Origin: JAWLHU01 sp049324875
Lineage (GTDB): Bacteria > Bacillota > Sulfobacillia > Symbiobacteriales > Symbiobacteriaceae
Direction of reading: 5' to 3'
DNA length: 64,000 nt
Assembly: GCA_049324875.1 (NCBI GenBank)
Contig: JBMONC010000084.1
Coordinates: 150,961 to 214,960, forward strand
Part shown: positions 29,065 through 36,907 of the stretch, one piece after another
Layout: every line of letters starts with the position of its first letter
Numbering within the stretch: position 1 is the stretch's first letter
Translations under genes and position numbers: made by a program
The notes under the pieces: model-generated
What the model saw: the letters and a program-made list of their open reading frames with translations, nothing else
What the model was told of the DNA's origin: nothing
Databases searched by the model: none

Positions 29065-30708
29065 CTCGCGTCCAAACCGGGTGAACTGCTCGTGGGTGCC
29101 GAAGAGAAAGAGGCTCTCGCCCTTTTGAAGGACCCGGTTGGGGGAGGGGTTCACCTCAATCTGCCCCTCCCCGGTCCGGATGGCCACGACAATGCAGCCG
29201 GTCCGGTTCCCCACCTCGCCGGAGGCGAGGCTCTTGCCCACCAGGGAATCGGGGACCGGAACGAGCCGGCTGTCCACCTCCTCCAGCGTGGGCGAGCCCT
29301 TGCCGGCGGCGTTCACGAACCGGGCCAGCTGGGCGCTGGCGATCTCCGAGACCGAGAGGACGTTGTCGGCCCCCGCCAGGTAGAGCCGGGTGACCGCCTC
29401 CACGGAGTTGGCCCGGGCGGCAATCCGCAGGCCGGGGTTGAGCTGCCGGACCATCAGGGTGGCGAAGACGGAGCGGGTGTCGTCGTTGAGGGCGACGATG
29501 CAGCGGCCCACAGACTCGACGCCGGCCCGCTTCAGGTCATCCACGTTGGTGGCGTCGCCCTGGACCCAATCACAGTGGACGCCGTCCGGGAGTGTCAGGC
29601 TGAGCACACGGTAGGGAAGCTTCGCCGCCTCCAGCCGCTCGGCGGCGGCCAGGCCGACATCGCCGAAGCCCAGGATCAGCACCGGCTGGCCAGCGGGGGA
29701 GATGGGCCGGGCTGCCCCGGCGGAGAGGACCCGCAGCTTCTCCAGCTCCTCGTTACGGCCGGCGGCGATCAGCACATCACCCGCCCGCAGGGGCATCTCG
29801 GGGCTGGTGGCGGGGAAGAAGTGGCCATGGCTCCAAAGGCCGAGGACGTTGGCGCCGGTCCGCTCCCGGATCCGGGCCTCCCGCAGGGTGGGGACCGCCA
29901 GCGGCGAGCCCGGCAGCACCGGCACGGTGCAGACCGCCAGGCCGCTCTCCTGGCCCCAGAGCCGGTCCACCATGCCCGCCAGGGGGGCGGTGGCCAGCCA
30001 GCCCAGCCGCTCGCCCAAGGTCCGCTTGGCCAGGACCACCTCGGTAGCGCCCGCCGCCCGCAGGAACCGCTCGTTATCGGCATGCTCCACGGTGCAGTAG
30101 AAGGGCAGGTCGGCGCGCAGCGCCCGGGCCACCAGCGCCACGGAGGCATCCTCGGTGTCGCTCAGGGTGGAGAGGATCGCCCGGGCGCTCTCAATGTGGA
30201 CCGCCTGGAGCGTCTCCACCTGCCGCACATCCCCCTCCACCACGGTCAGGCCCTGCCGCATCTGCCCCTCCAGCACCCGCCGCCGGTCGTCCACCAGCAC
30301 GTAAGCCAGACCGGCCTGCCTCAGCTCCTGGGCCAGGAACTCGCCCACCGGGCCCGCCCCGCAGATGATCACATGCTCCTTCATACCGGCCGGGGCGCGC
30401 CGGGGCGGGAGGGTTTGCAGGTGGGTCTGGACCCAGGTGGAGGCGATGCTGGTCAGCCAGACCGAGATCTGAATGAAGCCGGTCACCATCAGCAGGACCG
30501 CCCAGAGGACCGTCAGGTTGGAGCTGAAGGGGACCTGCTCCCCGTAGCCGGTGGTGGTGAGCGTCTCCATCACGAACAGGAGCGCCTGGAAGAAGTTCAG
30601 GGAGCGCCCCTCGTAGTGGGCAAAGACCCACTGGGTCCCCAGGGTCATGAACAGGACCAGGGCGAGAGCGGCGCCGATGGCGATGGAGATCTTGCGGCGG
30701 GTGGTCAG
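29053..30708 (-). CDS. RCK (TrkA-N) potassium channel, probable CTG start
   Basis: Two-transmembrane ion channel with tandem RCK units, 551 residues if started at CTG 30708. The selectivity filter is TTTGYGE between the P-loop and TM2 (WAVLLMVTGFIQISVWL). Cytoplasmic part: RCK domain 1 with VIICGAGPVGEFLAQEL, a TrkA-C-like segment, RCK domain 2 with VLILGFGDVGLAAAE, and a C-terminal TrkA-C domain. The first ATG (30648) would leave TM1 without its start; the in-frame CTG 20 codons earlier restores a full TM1 and has GAGGAGGG 7 nt upstream. An ATG directly after the GAGGAGGG is out of frame. RCK domains bind NAD(H), ATP or c-di-AMP in relatives. The gene lies 30 bp after the SIR2-macro gene. 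Confidence 0.85.
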   Translation of the reverse strand: MTTRRKISIAIGAALALVLFMTLGTQWVFAHYEGRSLNFFQALLFVMETLTTTGYGEQVPFSSNLTVLWAVLLMVTGFIQISVWLTSIASTWVQTHLQTLPPRRAPAGMKEHVIICGAGPVGEFLAQELRQAGLAYVLVDDRRRVLEGQMRQGLTVVEGDVRQVETLQAVHIESARAILSTLSDTEDASVALVARALRADLPFYCTVEHADNERFLRAAGATEVVLAKRTLGERLGWLATAPLAGMVDRLWGQESGLAVCTVPVLPGSPLAVPTLREARIRERTGANVLGLWSHGHFFPATSPEMPLRAGDVLIAAGRNEELEKLRVLSAGAARPISPAGQPVLILGFGDVGLAAAERLEAAKLPYRVLSLTLPDGVHCDWVQGDATNVDDLKRAGVESVGRCIVALNDDTRSVFATLMVRQLNPGLRIAARANSVEAVTRLYLAGADNVLSVSEIASAQLARFVNAAGKGSPTLEEVDSRLVPVPDSLVGKSLASGEVGNRTGCIVVAIRTGEGQIEVNPSPNRVLQKGESLFLFGTHEQFTRFGREFGR

Positions 30709-30738
30709 CGGGCATCCCTCCTCATCGATAGCCTCCCC

Positions 30739-32487
30739 CTAGTGGAAGGCGTGGGCGTAGCTGATCTCCAGCGCCTGTACCTGGCGCTGCCAGAAGCGGA
30801 TCTGCTCGCTGACGCCGGCGTGGGGGCGGGCCAGGAGGTGGCACAGATGGGTGTGCCAGCGGGCATGGCAGTACCGGACCGCCTCCTCGGCGATGGAGGG
30901 CTGCCGTGCCACCAGCTCCCGCAGCCAGGTCTGGGTGGCCATCGGATGGGCAATCCCCCAGTCCTGATCGGCCAGCACCGCCTCGCTCAGCTCCACCAGA
31001 TCGGGGTCCAGGTTGCCGAGGGCAACCCGCAGTTCCTCCTGCTGCTTCCGGGCGATGTCGTCCATCTGCCGGTTCTTGAAGGCCTCCAGCGCTGCGGCGG
31101 AGTATAGGACGAAGACCAGCTGCCGGAGGCCCGAGCCGTGGTGCAGGTGCTCCAGGACGGCGCTGACCAGGGCGCTGGCCACATCGTCCGGCGCCAGACC
31201 CCCCTGGCCGGCCCCCAGGGCGGGGATCGCCAGCGTGCGCAGCTCCCGGTGTTCCGCCTCCTCCAGGATCCGGCGCGTGGCGGTGCAGGTCGCTTCGGCC
31301 TTCGCCGGAACCCGCCAGTGGGGGGTGATGGCAGCGTGGAAGATGTACCGGACCCCCCGGTCTGCCAGCAGGCCCGGGCCGGTGGCGATCACCTCGCCGG
31401 GGGTGAGGGGAAAGCGGGCCTTGAACTGCTCCAGGTCCCGCTCCAGGGCGGGCCCGGCGGCATGGAAGATCGCCTCGGAGACCCCGCCGGAATGGGTGAG
31501 GTAGGCATCGTCGGAGGAGACAATCGCCTCCGCCCCCACCTCGCAGATGTCGCCGAGCAGGACCGTCACCTCGGTGCGCCCGACGAAGTAGGAGGCGGCA
31601 ATGCGGGGGTCGTAGCGGGTCAGGGGCGCCCGGTCCAGCACCCGGCGGGCCGCTGTCTCCCAGAACTCCAGGTAGCCAGGGGTCGAGGCGATCAGCACCC
31701 GTTTCTCGAACTTCCGCTCCAGCTCCAGCAGCAGGGGGCTGGGCTGGTCACCGCCGTAGAGGACCCAGAGCACCTCGGGCACCTCGGAGCGGGCGAGCCC
31801 CTCCGCCAGCGCATCCATGATCGATTTGTCCGACCCGGAGTGGCCGATCACCAGGATCGACCGGTGGGAGACCACGTCCACCATCCGGTCATGCATCGCC
31901 CGCTCCAGGGCGGCGGTCTCCTCCAGGGTGTGCTTGTGGTTGGTCATCAGGTAGTCGCCGTGCACCTTGTAGACCACGGGGGCGGGGCCGGGGGCCAGCT
32001 TGCTCACCAGTTCGGCATCGCCCGCAACGGCCACGTCCAGACCCGCATAGAGCATGGCCCGCTCCAACAGCGGATCGAAGTTGGTGGTGAAGGTCTGCCG
32101 GAAGTAGCCCCGGGCCACAAAGCGGGCGATAATCTCGTGGGACGGGGTGGGCCGCCGCCCGATAAAGAACTGCTCCAGGTAGCGCTGACGCCCCTCCGGG
32201 TCCCTGGCGATCAGTTGCAGGCTGTCCGAGTAGCGGGTGGCCTCGTTTTGGAGCAACCCCTGCTCAGCCAGCCAGGCCTCAAGCTCTTTCTTGCTCTGGG
32301 GAAGCCGCTTGTTGGCGCGGAAGTAGACGTGCTCGGCAATCTGGGTCGCCACACTCTTGATCGTGGGGACGTCCTTCTTCGCCATCGGAATGCCCGCCTC
32401 AACCGACATGCCCGCCCCGACCAGCAGCGCGGCAGCGGGGCCCGGCCGGCCCAGGCGCTCGATGATCGTGCTCAGCGTGACACGCAT
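30739..32487 (-). CDS. SIR2-macro domain fusion protein
   Basis: 582 residues, three parts. Residues 1-285 are a SIR2-like NAD-binding domain: LLVGAGMSVEAGIP, TTNFDPLLERAM with N136, VVYKVHGDYL with H176, and LVIGHSGSDKSIMDAL; N and H match the NADase/deacetylase catalytic pair. Residues about 300-470 are a macro (ADP-ribose binding) domain: EAIVSSDDAYLTHSGGVSEAI, IFHAAITPHW, and LAIPALGAGQGGL. Residues about 480-582 are helical and unassigned. SIR2 proteins of this bacterial kind act in anti-phage NAD depletion; the macro domain could sense or remove ADP-ribose. Start ATG 32487 follows AGGAGGGTTTCGC. Upstream is an EVE gene, 30 bp downstream an RCK channel. Confidence 0.85.
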   Translation of the reverse strand: MRVTLSTIIERLGRPGPAAALLVGAGMSVEAGIPMAKKDVPTIKSVATQIAEHVYFRANKRLPQSKKELEAWLAEQGLLQNEATRYSDSLQLIARDPEGRQRYLEQFFIGRRPTPSHEIIARFVARGYFRQTFTTNFDPLLERAMLYAGLDVAVAGDAELVSKLAPGPAPVVYKVHGDYLMTNHKHTLEETAALERAMHDRMVDVVSHRSILVIGHSGSDKSIMDALAEGLARSEVPEVLWVLYGGDQPSPLLLELERKFEKRVLIASTPGYLEFWETAARRVLDRAPLTRYDPRIAASYFVGRTEVTVLLGDICEVGAEAIVSSDDAYLTHSGGVSEAIFHAAGPALERDLEQFKARFPLTPGEVIATGPGLLADRGVRYIFHAAITPHWRVPAKAEATCTATRRILEEAEHRELRTLAIPALGAGQGGLAPDDVASALVSAVLEHLHHGSGLRQLVFVLYSAAALEAFKNRQMDDIARKQQEELRVALGNLDPDLVELSEAVLADQDWGIAHPMATQTWLRELVARQPSIAEEAVRYCHARWHTHLCHLLARPHAGVSEQIRFWQRQVQALEISYAHAFH

Positions 32488-32580
32488 GCGAAACCCTCCT
32501 GTAGGGTAGCGCGCGGTTATCTTGTCGCTGAACCGTTCGCTATGCGGAAGGTATCCTCCTCCATGGCGCTGGCATGCCGA

Positions 32581-32606
32581 AGGTCAGGCCCTGGCGGACC
32601 TGACCT
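32581..32606. repeat. Inverted repeat between EVE and SIR2-macro genes
   Basis: AGGTCAGG and CCTGACCT are a perfect 8-bp inverted repeat with a 10-nt spacer. No T run follows on the minus strand. It may be a weak terminator or an operator. The rest of 32488-32617 has no clear promoter. Confidence 0.4.
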
Positions 32607-32617
32607 CCTGACGGGCG

Positions 32618-33034
32618 CTACCGGGGCTCGGTCTGCCCCATGGCGTGCAGCCAGCCCCACCGCTCCTCGCTCACCGGCATCACCGACAGGCGGGACTGCC
32701 GGACCAGCTCCCAGTCCGCGAAGCGCTCGTCCGCCTTGATGGCGGCGAGGCTGACAGGGGTGTTGAACCGGTAGGCCGGAGCCGTATCCACCACCACGAA
32801 CTTGGGGTCGCCTGCCTCCGGGTCGGGGTAGGGCTCGCTGGTGATCCGCCCCACGCCGACGATCGCCTTCTCATTCCCCGTGTGGTAGAAGAGGAAGGTG
32901 TCGCCCGGCCTCATCGCCCGCATGTGCTTCAGGGCCACGGCATTCCGAACCCCGTTCCAGGGCTCCCGGCCCCGCCGCTCCAGATCGGCATAGCTGAACT
33001 CCTCAGGCTCGGTCTTCATGAGCCAGTGGGCCAT
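32618..33034 (-). CDS. EVE domain protein
   Basis: 138-residue single EVE domain (THYN1/PUA-like fold). WLMKTEPEEFSYADL, WNGVRNAVALKHMRAMRPGD and FLFYHTGNEKAIVGVGRI are the hallmark blocks, including the aromatic pocket that recognises modified bases in DNA or RNA. It lies 18 bp after the D-aminoacylase-to-EVE junction on the same strand and 130 bp upstream of the SIR2-macro gene. EVE proteins are frequent partners of restriction and defence genes; here that role is only suggested by position. Confidence 0.9.
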   Translation of the reverse strand: MAHWLMKTEPEEFSYADLERRGREPWNGVRNAVALKHMRAMRPGDTFLFYHTGNEKAIVGVGRITSEPYPDPEAGDPKFVVVDTAPAYRFNTPVSLAAIKADERFADWELVRQSRLSVMPVSEERWGWLHAMGQTEPR

Positions 33035-33052
33035 CCCCGTCCTCCTCCTTCT

Positions 33053-34600
33053 CTACTCCCCCCGGCGGATGGTCCGCCCGAGCCGCTCCCTCGCCACGAA
33101 CTCCCCCTTCTCCACGGCGAGGCCGCCATTGACCAGCACGTACGCAATGCCCGCAGGGTACTCCTGCGGCGTCAGCCAGGTGGTTCTGTCTGCAATAGTT
33201 TCGCTGTTAAAGACCACAATGTCGGCGAACTGGCCGGGCTTCAGGTACCCCCGGCTCTTCAGGCCCAGGTAGTCGGCCACCTGACCCGTTGATTTGCGGA
33301 TCGCCTGCTCCAGGGAGAGCAACTTCTGCTCCCGCACCAGGTGCCCGAGCAGTTGGGGGTAGGAGCCGTAGGAGCGGCGGTGGAGGGCGTAGCCCAGCGC
33401 CTCCGCCGGGCTGTTCAGCTTTGGCTGGGCCTCGCCGTCGGTGGAGACCACTGACCAGGGGGCCTGGTAGAACCGGCGCATCGCGCGTTCGCTGGAGACC
33501 ATGGCAACCACCCGCGTCTTGGGGTCGGCAGCCAGCAGCTTCTGCGCCGCCTGGTCAACCGGCACGCCCAGCGCTGGGGCGGCCTGCGCCACCGTCTTGC
33601 CGTGCAGCTTCGGGTCGCCCCCGCCGACGATCAGCAGGTGCTCCGGCGGCAGCGCCCCGGCCCACTCGGAGAGCAGCCGGTTGACGCCGTAGTCAGGGGC
33701 GAGGTAGGGGTAGACGTCGGCAAAGACCTTCTGCCCGCCCTTGATCGCCTCCTCGATCAGCCGGAAGACCTGATCCTCCTTGTGCCAGTTGCGATGGTGG
33801 ACGATCTTGGCGTGAGCGTAGTTGACCGTCACCCCGGCCCGCTGACCGATGGTGAGCGCCTCCTGCAGCGCTTCCACGATCCGGTCGCCCTCGCTCCGCA
33901 GGTGGGTGGAGTAGATGCCGCCGAACGGGCGCGTCTCCTCCACCAGCCCGATGATCTCCTCGGTGTCGGCGTAGGAACCAAACCGGTACTCCAGGCCCGA
34001 GGAGAGGCCGAAGGCGCCATCCTCCATCGCCTTGCGCACCAGCCGCTTCATCTCGGCCAGCTGCTGGGGGCTGGCGGGGCCGGTCGCCTGCCCCATCACC
34101 GCCTGGCGGACCGAGCCCTGACCCAGGTAAAGACCGAAGTTGACCCCAGTGCCCTCCCGGCCCAGCTTGCTCAGCTCGGCGCCGATATCGACCGGGGACC
34201 GGCCGTCCACGCCGCCGATCTCGGTGGTGATGCCCTGCATGAGCGAGGCCTTGGCATCCCGCTCAATAAAGGGGTTGATGGCGTCGTCGTGGGTGTGGGA
34301 GTGGGGGTTGATGAAGCCGGGCGCCACAATCAGCCCCGCGGCGTCAATCTCCCTCGCAGCCGTATACTTCCCCAACTTCCCCACGGCCACAATCCGATCC
34401 CCGATGATCGCCACATCCCCCTGGTAGCGGGGGCCGCCGGAGCCATCGACCAGGGTACCCCCCTTGATCACCAGGTCGTAGGCGGCTGGCCTCTCCTCGG
34501 GGAGGGGCGGGGGGGTCTCATCGGTGGTCGGGGGCTTCCCCCTGGTGCAGGCCGTCATGAATAGGAAAGTCAGCAGCGCGACAGCCCAGCAGCGTCTCAT
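33053..34600 (-). CDS. N-acyl-D-amino-acid deacylase family lipoprotein
   Basis: Amidohydrolase-superfamily enzyme of 515 residues that should release the acyl group from N-acyl-D-amino acids. The signal peptide ends in a lipobox (LFMTAC, C18), so it acts outside the membrane. GLIVAPGFINPHSHTHDDAI supplies metal-binding His residues; FGLSSGLEY, STHLRSEGDR and the C-terminal GQFADIVVF are family blocks. The metal-bridging Cys/Glu assignment was not verified. It could process D-amino-acid products from peptidoglycan. Divergent from the RRM gene. Confidence 0.88.
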   Translation of the reverse strand: MRRCWAVALLTFLFMTACTRGKPPTTDETPPPLPEERPAAYDLVIKGGTLVDGSGGPRYQGDVAIIGDRIVAVGKLGKYTAAREIDAAGLIVAPGFINPHSHTHDDAINPFIERDAKASLMQGITTEIGGVDGRSPVDIGAELSKLGREGTGVNFGLYLGQGSVRQAVMGQATGPASPQQLAEMKRLVRKAMEDGAFGLSSGLEYRFGSYADTEEIIGLVEETRPFGGIYSTHLRSEGDRIVEALQEALTIGQRAGVTVNYAHAKIVHHRNWHKEDQVFRLIEEAIKGGQKVFADVYPYLAPDYGVNRLLSEWAGALPPEHLLIVGGGDPKLHGKTVAQAAPALGVPVDQAAQKLLAADPKTRVVAMVSSERAMRRFYQAPWSVVSTDGEAQPKLNSPAEALGYALHRRSYGSYPQLLGHLVREQKLLSLEQAIRKSTGQVADYLGLKSRGYLKPGQFADIVVFNSETIADRTTWLTPQEYPAGIAYVLVNGGLAVEKGEFVARERLGRTIRRGE

Positions 34601-34683
34601 GTAGGGTCCTCCCTTAACGACATACTTCCACTTTATCCAACAGTCTTCGACTGGTCAAACCCAGGTAACAGAAGGTTCCCCTC

Positions 34684-34713
34684 TTGCACCCCGGGCAGGG
34701 AAGAGTGTAAACT
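34684..34713 (+). promoter_or_regulatory. Predicted promoter of the RRM gene
   Basis: TTGCAC (34684-34689) and TAAACT (34708-34713) are separated by 18 bp. The predicted 5' leader is about 100 nt, long enough for RNA-level control, as is usual for RNA-binding and cold-shock genes. Confidence 0.5.
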
Positions 34714-34818
34714 GAATAGTGCATCGCTTCGAGTTGCCGGTAGTGCCCCTCGGTTTCGGGTGAGTCTCCGTGCAACCCGCCTGCGAGCAATCCAATCAGA
34801 CGGGAGTACGAGAGCATC

Positions 34819-35106
34819 ATGGCCAAGACCCTGTACTTCGGTAACCTGCCCTGGGCCGCCACCAACGAAGACCTCTACAACGCCGTGTCCCAGTACTGTG
34901 AGGTCATCTCTGCTCGCATCGTGACCGATCGCGAGACCGGCCGGAGCCGCGGCTTTGGTTTCGTGGAGGTCCCCGATGAGGCAGCTGAGACCGTCATCAA
35001 CGCACTGAACGGTGCGGAATGGGCTGGGCGTGCACTGACGGTCAACGAGGCGCGCCCCCGGGAGTCTACCGGCGGTCGGAATCTCGGCCTGCCTCGGAAG
35101 GGCTGA
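34819..35106 (+). CDS. RRM-domain RNA-binding protein
   Basis: 95 residues, one RNA-recognition motif with RNP2 LYFGNLPW and RNP1 RSRGFGFVEV, followed by a short Arg/Gly-containing tail. Small single-RRM proteins like this bind single-stranded RNA and are often cold-induced in bacteria. GGGAG lies about 12 nt before ATG 34819. Monocistronic with its own terminator. Confidence 0.93.
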   Translation: MAKTLYFGNLPWAATNEDLYNAVSQYCEVISARIVTDRETGRSRGFGFVEVPDEAAETVINALNGAEWAGRALTVNEARPRESTGGRNLGLPRKG

Positions 35107-35129
35107 TCCACCCCTTCATTTGACGTGGC

Positions 35130-35157
35130 TGCCACCCACTTGGGTGGCACTTTTCTT
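35130..35157 (+). terminator. Intrinsic terminator of the RRM gene
   Basis: TGCCACCC and GGGTGGCA pair around ACTT and are followed by CTTTTCTTT. Confidence 0.88.
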
Positions 35158-35235
35158 TGCCCGAAATGGTGGGAACGAACAGGGAAGTTCAGGAGTCCAA
35201 CCGAATGGAATAGCCCAGTGTAGGAGGTGATCACC

Positions 35236-36354
35236 CTGTACTGGCACCGGCGCTTCTGGAAGCAGATGGACTGGATGCTCTACCTTCTTGTCTTCGCCAC
35301 CATCGGAGTCGGCTTTGTGGTCATCTCCAGCGCGTCGGATTCCCGCGGCGATCTCATCCGCCAGGGCGCCGCTGTCATCTTGGGCATCGCTGCCTGGCCG
35401 CCGCTGCTGCTGCTGGACTACAACGAGTTCAGGCCGCTCTACCGGCTGCTCTACCTGTTCAACATCTTCCTCCTGGTGGCGGTGGCGCTCTTCGGCGTCG
35501 AGGTAAACGGAAACAAGAACTGGCTGGACCTGGGGTTCATCATGGTGCAGCCCTCTGAACTGGGCAAGGTGTTGCTGATCATCACGCTGGGACACCTGCT
35601 GGATGGCATGGAGCGGTTGCAGTCGTGGCTCGACCTGTTCTGGCCGGTCATGCACGTGCTCCCCATCCTCGGCCTGGTCCTCGCGGGGCGGGACCTGGGT
35701 ACCGCCCTGGTCTTCGTGGCGATCAGCGTCACCATGGTCTACGCCGCCGGCTTCCCGGGCCGAAAGATGCTCGCCGTGGGGCTGACCGGCATCGCCCTGG
35801 TGGTCGGCCTCGTCTTCAGCCATTACCACTACGGCACCAATTTCCCGCTGAGTGAGACGCAGTGGAACCGGATCGACACCTTCCTCTACCCGGAGAAGGA
35901 CCCGGATGGGGCCGGGTACCAGGTGCTCCAGTCCAAGATGGCCATCGCCACCGGCGATGTCTGGGGCAAGGGATACAACCAGGGCGACCGCCACAAGAAC
36001 GACTGGCTCCCGTACGCCTACACGGACTTCATTTTCGCTGTCGTGGTGGAGGAATGGGGGTTTGTGGGAGGGGCGGTGGTGCTCGGGCTCTACGCGCTCA
36101 TCTTCTTCCGGGTGGGGACGATCGCCTTCACCGCCGCTGACCGGTATGGGTCGCTGATCGCGGTGGGCGTGGCGGCCCTGTTCGGCGCCCACGTCCTGGA
36201 GAACATCGGTATGACCATGGGCGTGACACCGGTCACGGGCATCCCGCTCCCCTTTGTGAGCTACGGCCCGACGGCGCTGGTGGCCAACCTGGCTGCCATC
36301 GGCCTCCTGCAGTCGGTCGCTGCCCGGCGGGACCCTGTGCATTACGATCGGTAG
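35236..36354 (+). CDS. rodA: RodA/FtsW/SpoVE (SEDS) family protein, probable CTG start
   Basis: Polytopic SEDS glycosyltransferase that polymerises lipid II for wall elongation, division or sporulation; about ten membrane spans. Family features include the N-terminal LDW/MDW-type stretch, GLVLAGRDLGTALVF and the late PFVSYGPTALVANLAAIGLL. The upstream AGGAGG (35222-35227) overlaps an in-frame GTG (35227), which is therefore unlikely; the CTG at 35236 has an 8-nt spacing and gives a RodA-like N-terminus (xYWHRRFWKQ). An ATG at 35266 is the other option. Which SEDS subtype it is cannot be settled here; no partner PBP gene is nearby. Confidence 0.88.
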   Translation: MYWHRRFWKQMDWMLYLLVFATIGVGFVVISSASDSRGDLIRQGAAVILGIAAWPPLLLLDYNEFRPLYRLLYLFNIFLLVAVALFGVEVNGNKNWLDLGFIMVQPSELGKVLLIITLGHLLDGMERLQSWLDLFWPVMHVLPILGLVLAGRDLGTALVFVAISVTMVYAAGFPGRKMLAVGLTGIALVVGLVFSHYHYGTNFPLSETQWNRIDTFLYPEKDPDGAGYQVLQSKMAIATGDVWGKGYNQGDRHKNDWLPYAYTDFIFAVVVEEWGFVGGAVVLGLYALIFFRVGTIAFTAADRYGSLIAVGVAALFGAHVLENIGMTMGVTPVTGIPLPFVSYGPTALVANLAAIGLLQSVAARRDPVHYDR

Positions 36355-36366
36355 GAGGGACCGCAG

Positions 36367-36660
36367 ATGGAATACCGCAGACTGGGGCGCACCGGCCTGG
36401 CGGTCTCTGCGATCGGCCTGGGCACCATGATGTTCGGCGAGAAGACCGACGAGGCCGAGTCCGCCCGGATCATCCACCAGGCGCTCGATGCCGGCGTCAA
36501 CCTGATCGACGTGGCGGATGTGTATGCCGGCGGCGAATCGGAGCGAATCGTGGGGCGGGCGCTGCGGGGGCGACGGCCTCTCCCGGCGCTACATCTTCCA
36601 GGCGGTAGAGGCCAGCCTGGAGCGGCTGTAGACCGACTAAGACCTGTTACAACCGGCGGA
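36367..36660 (+). pseudogene. Aldo/keto reductase fragment, decayed
   Basis: Begins as a normal aldo/keto reductase (MEYRRLGRTGLAVSAIGLG, then the cofactor/catalytic region DAGVNLIDVADVYAGGESE with the catalytic Asp and Tyr). After about residue 66 an internal deletion shifts the frame; in the next frame GDGLSRRYIFQAVEASLERL continues the family sequence to a stop codon where CAG is expected (L-Q-T-D), and TD-DL-type remnants run to about 36650. The sequence is then replaced by a group II intron 3' end. Only about the first 100 of 320 residues can be traced. Start ATG 36367 has GGAGGGACCGCAG upstream and follows rodA by 12 bp. Confidence 0.85.
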
Positions 36661-36736
36661 AGCCGGATGCGGGAAAACTGCGAGTCCGGTTTGACGAGGG
36701 GGCGTTGGCCGAAAGGCCAGCCCCTATTCTATTCCT
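36653..36736 (+). mobile_element. Group II intron 3' remnant (domains V and VI)
   Basis: AAGCCGGA (36658-36665 region) pairs with TCCGGTTT (36684-36691) and the upper stem carries a GAAAA loop and a 2-nt bulge, the domain V catalytic hairpin of bacterial group II introns. The following hairpin GGGGGCGTTGGCC-GAAA-GGCCAGCCCC with TATTCTATT is domain VI. No reverse transcriptase gene or 5' intron part remains. The remnant joins directly to the decayed aldo/keto reductase. Confidence 0.85.
36687..36725 (+). repeat. 39-bp repeat, copy A (intron domain VI)
   Basis: Identical over 39 bp to the reverse complement of 39344-39382. The shared sequence runs from CGGTTTGACGAGGGGG through GGCCAGCCCCT and folds as the intron domain VI hairpin. 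With copy B it brackets the sulfur operon in inverted orientation. Confidence 0.95.
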
Positions 36737-36784
36737 CATACCGTTGCTAAGACCGATTCGCAAGAGACTTTTGGATCATTACAG

Positions 36785-36800
36785 ATACCCCTATGGGTAG
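36785..36800. promoter_or_regulatory. CsoR/CstR-like operator before the sulfur operon
   Basis: ATACCCCTATGGGTAG has the TACCC-n4-GGGTA form of operators used by CsoR-family repressors, including the persulfide sensor CstR, which controls SQR and sulfurtransferase genes in staphylococci. It lies 108 bp upstream of the SQR gene. The surrounding stretch 36737-36907 is AT-richer than its neighbours and shows a further GGTAC/GTACC inverted repeat (36814-36836), but no clear -35/-10 pair. Confidence 0.6.
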
Positions 36801-36907
36801 CTTAGGTACCGTACGGGGTCTAGTACCATATTAAGCCGCGCGGCGAATGTGACGCGACGCACATTCCTGTTACCCTAAGCATGAGAAGTGGAGAGGAGGA
36901 ACCGCTC

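Noticed and set aside
34614..34865. An 83-codon minus-strand frame in the RRM gene leader
   Set aside because: It overlaps the RRM start and its promoter, and the composition is not protein-like.
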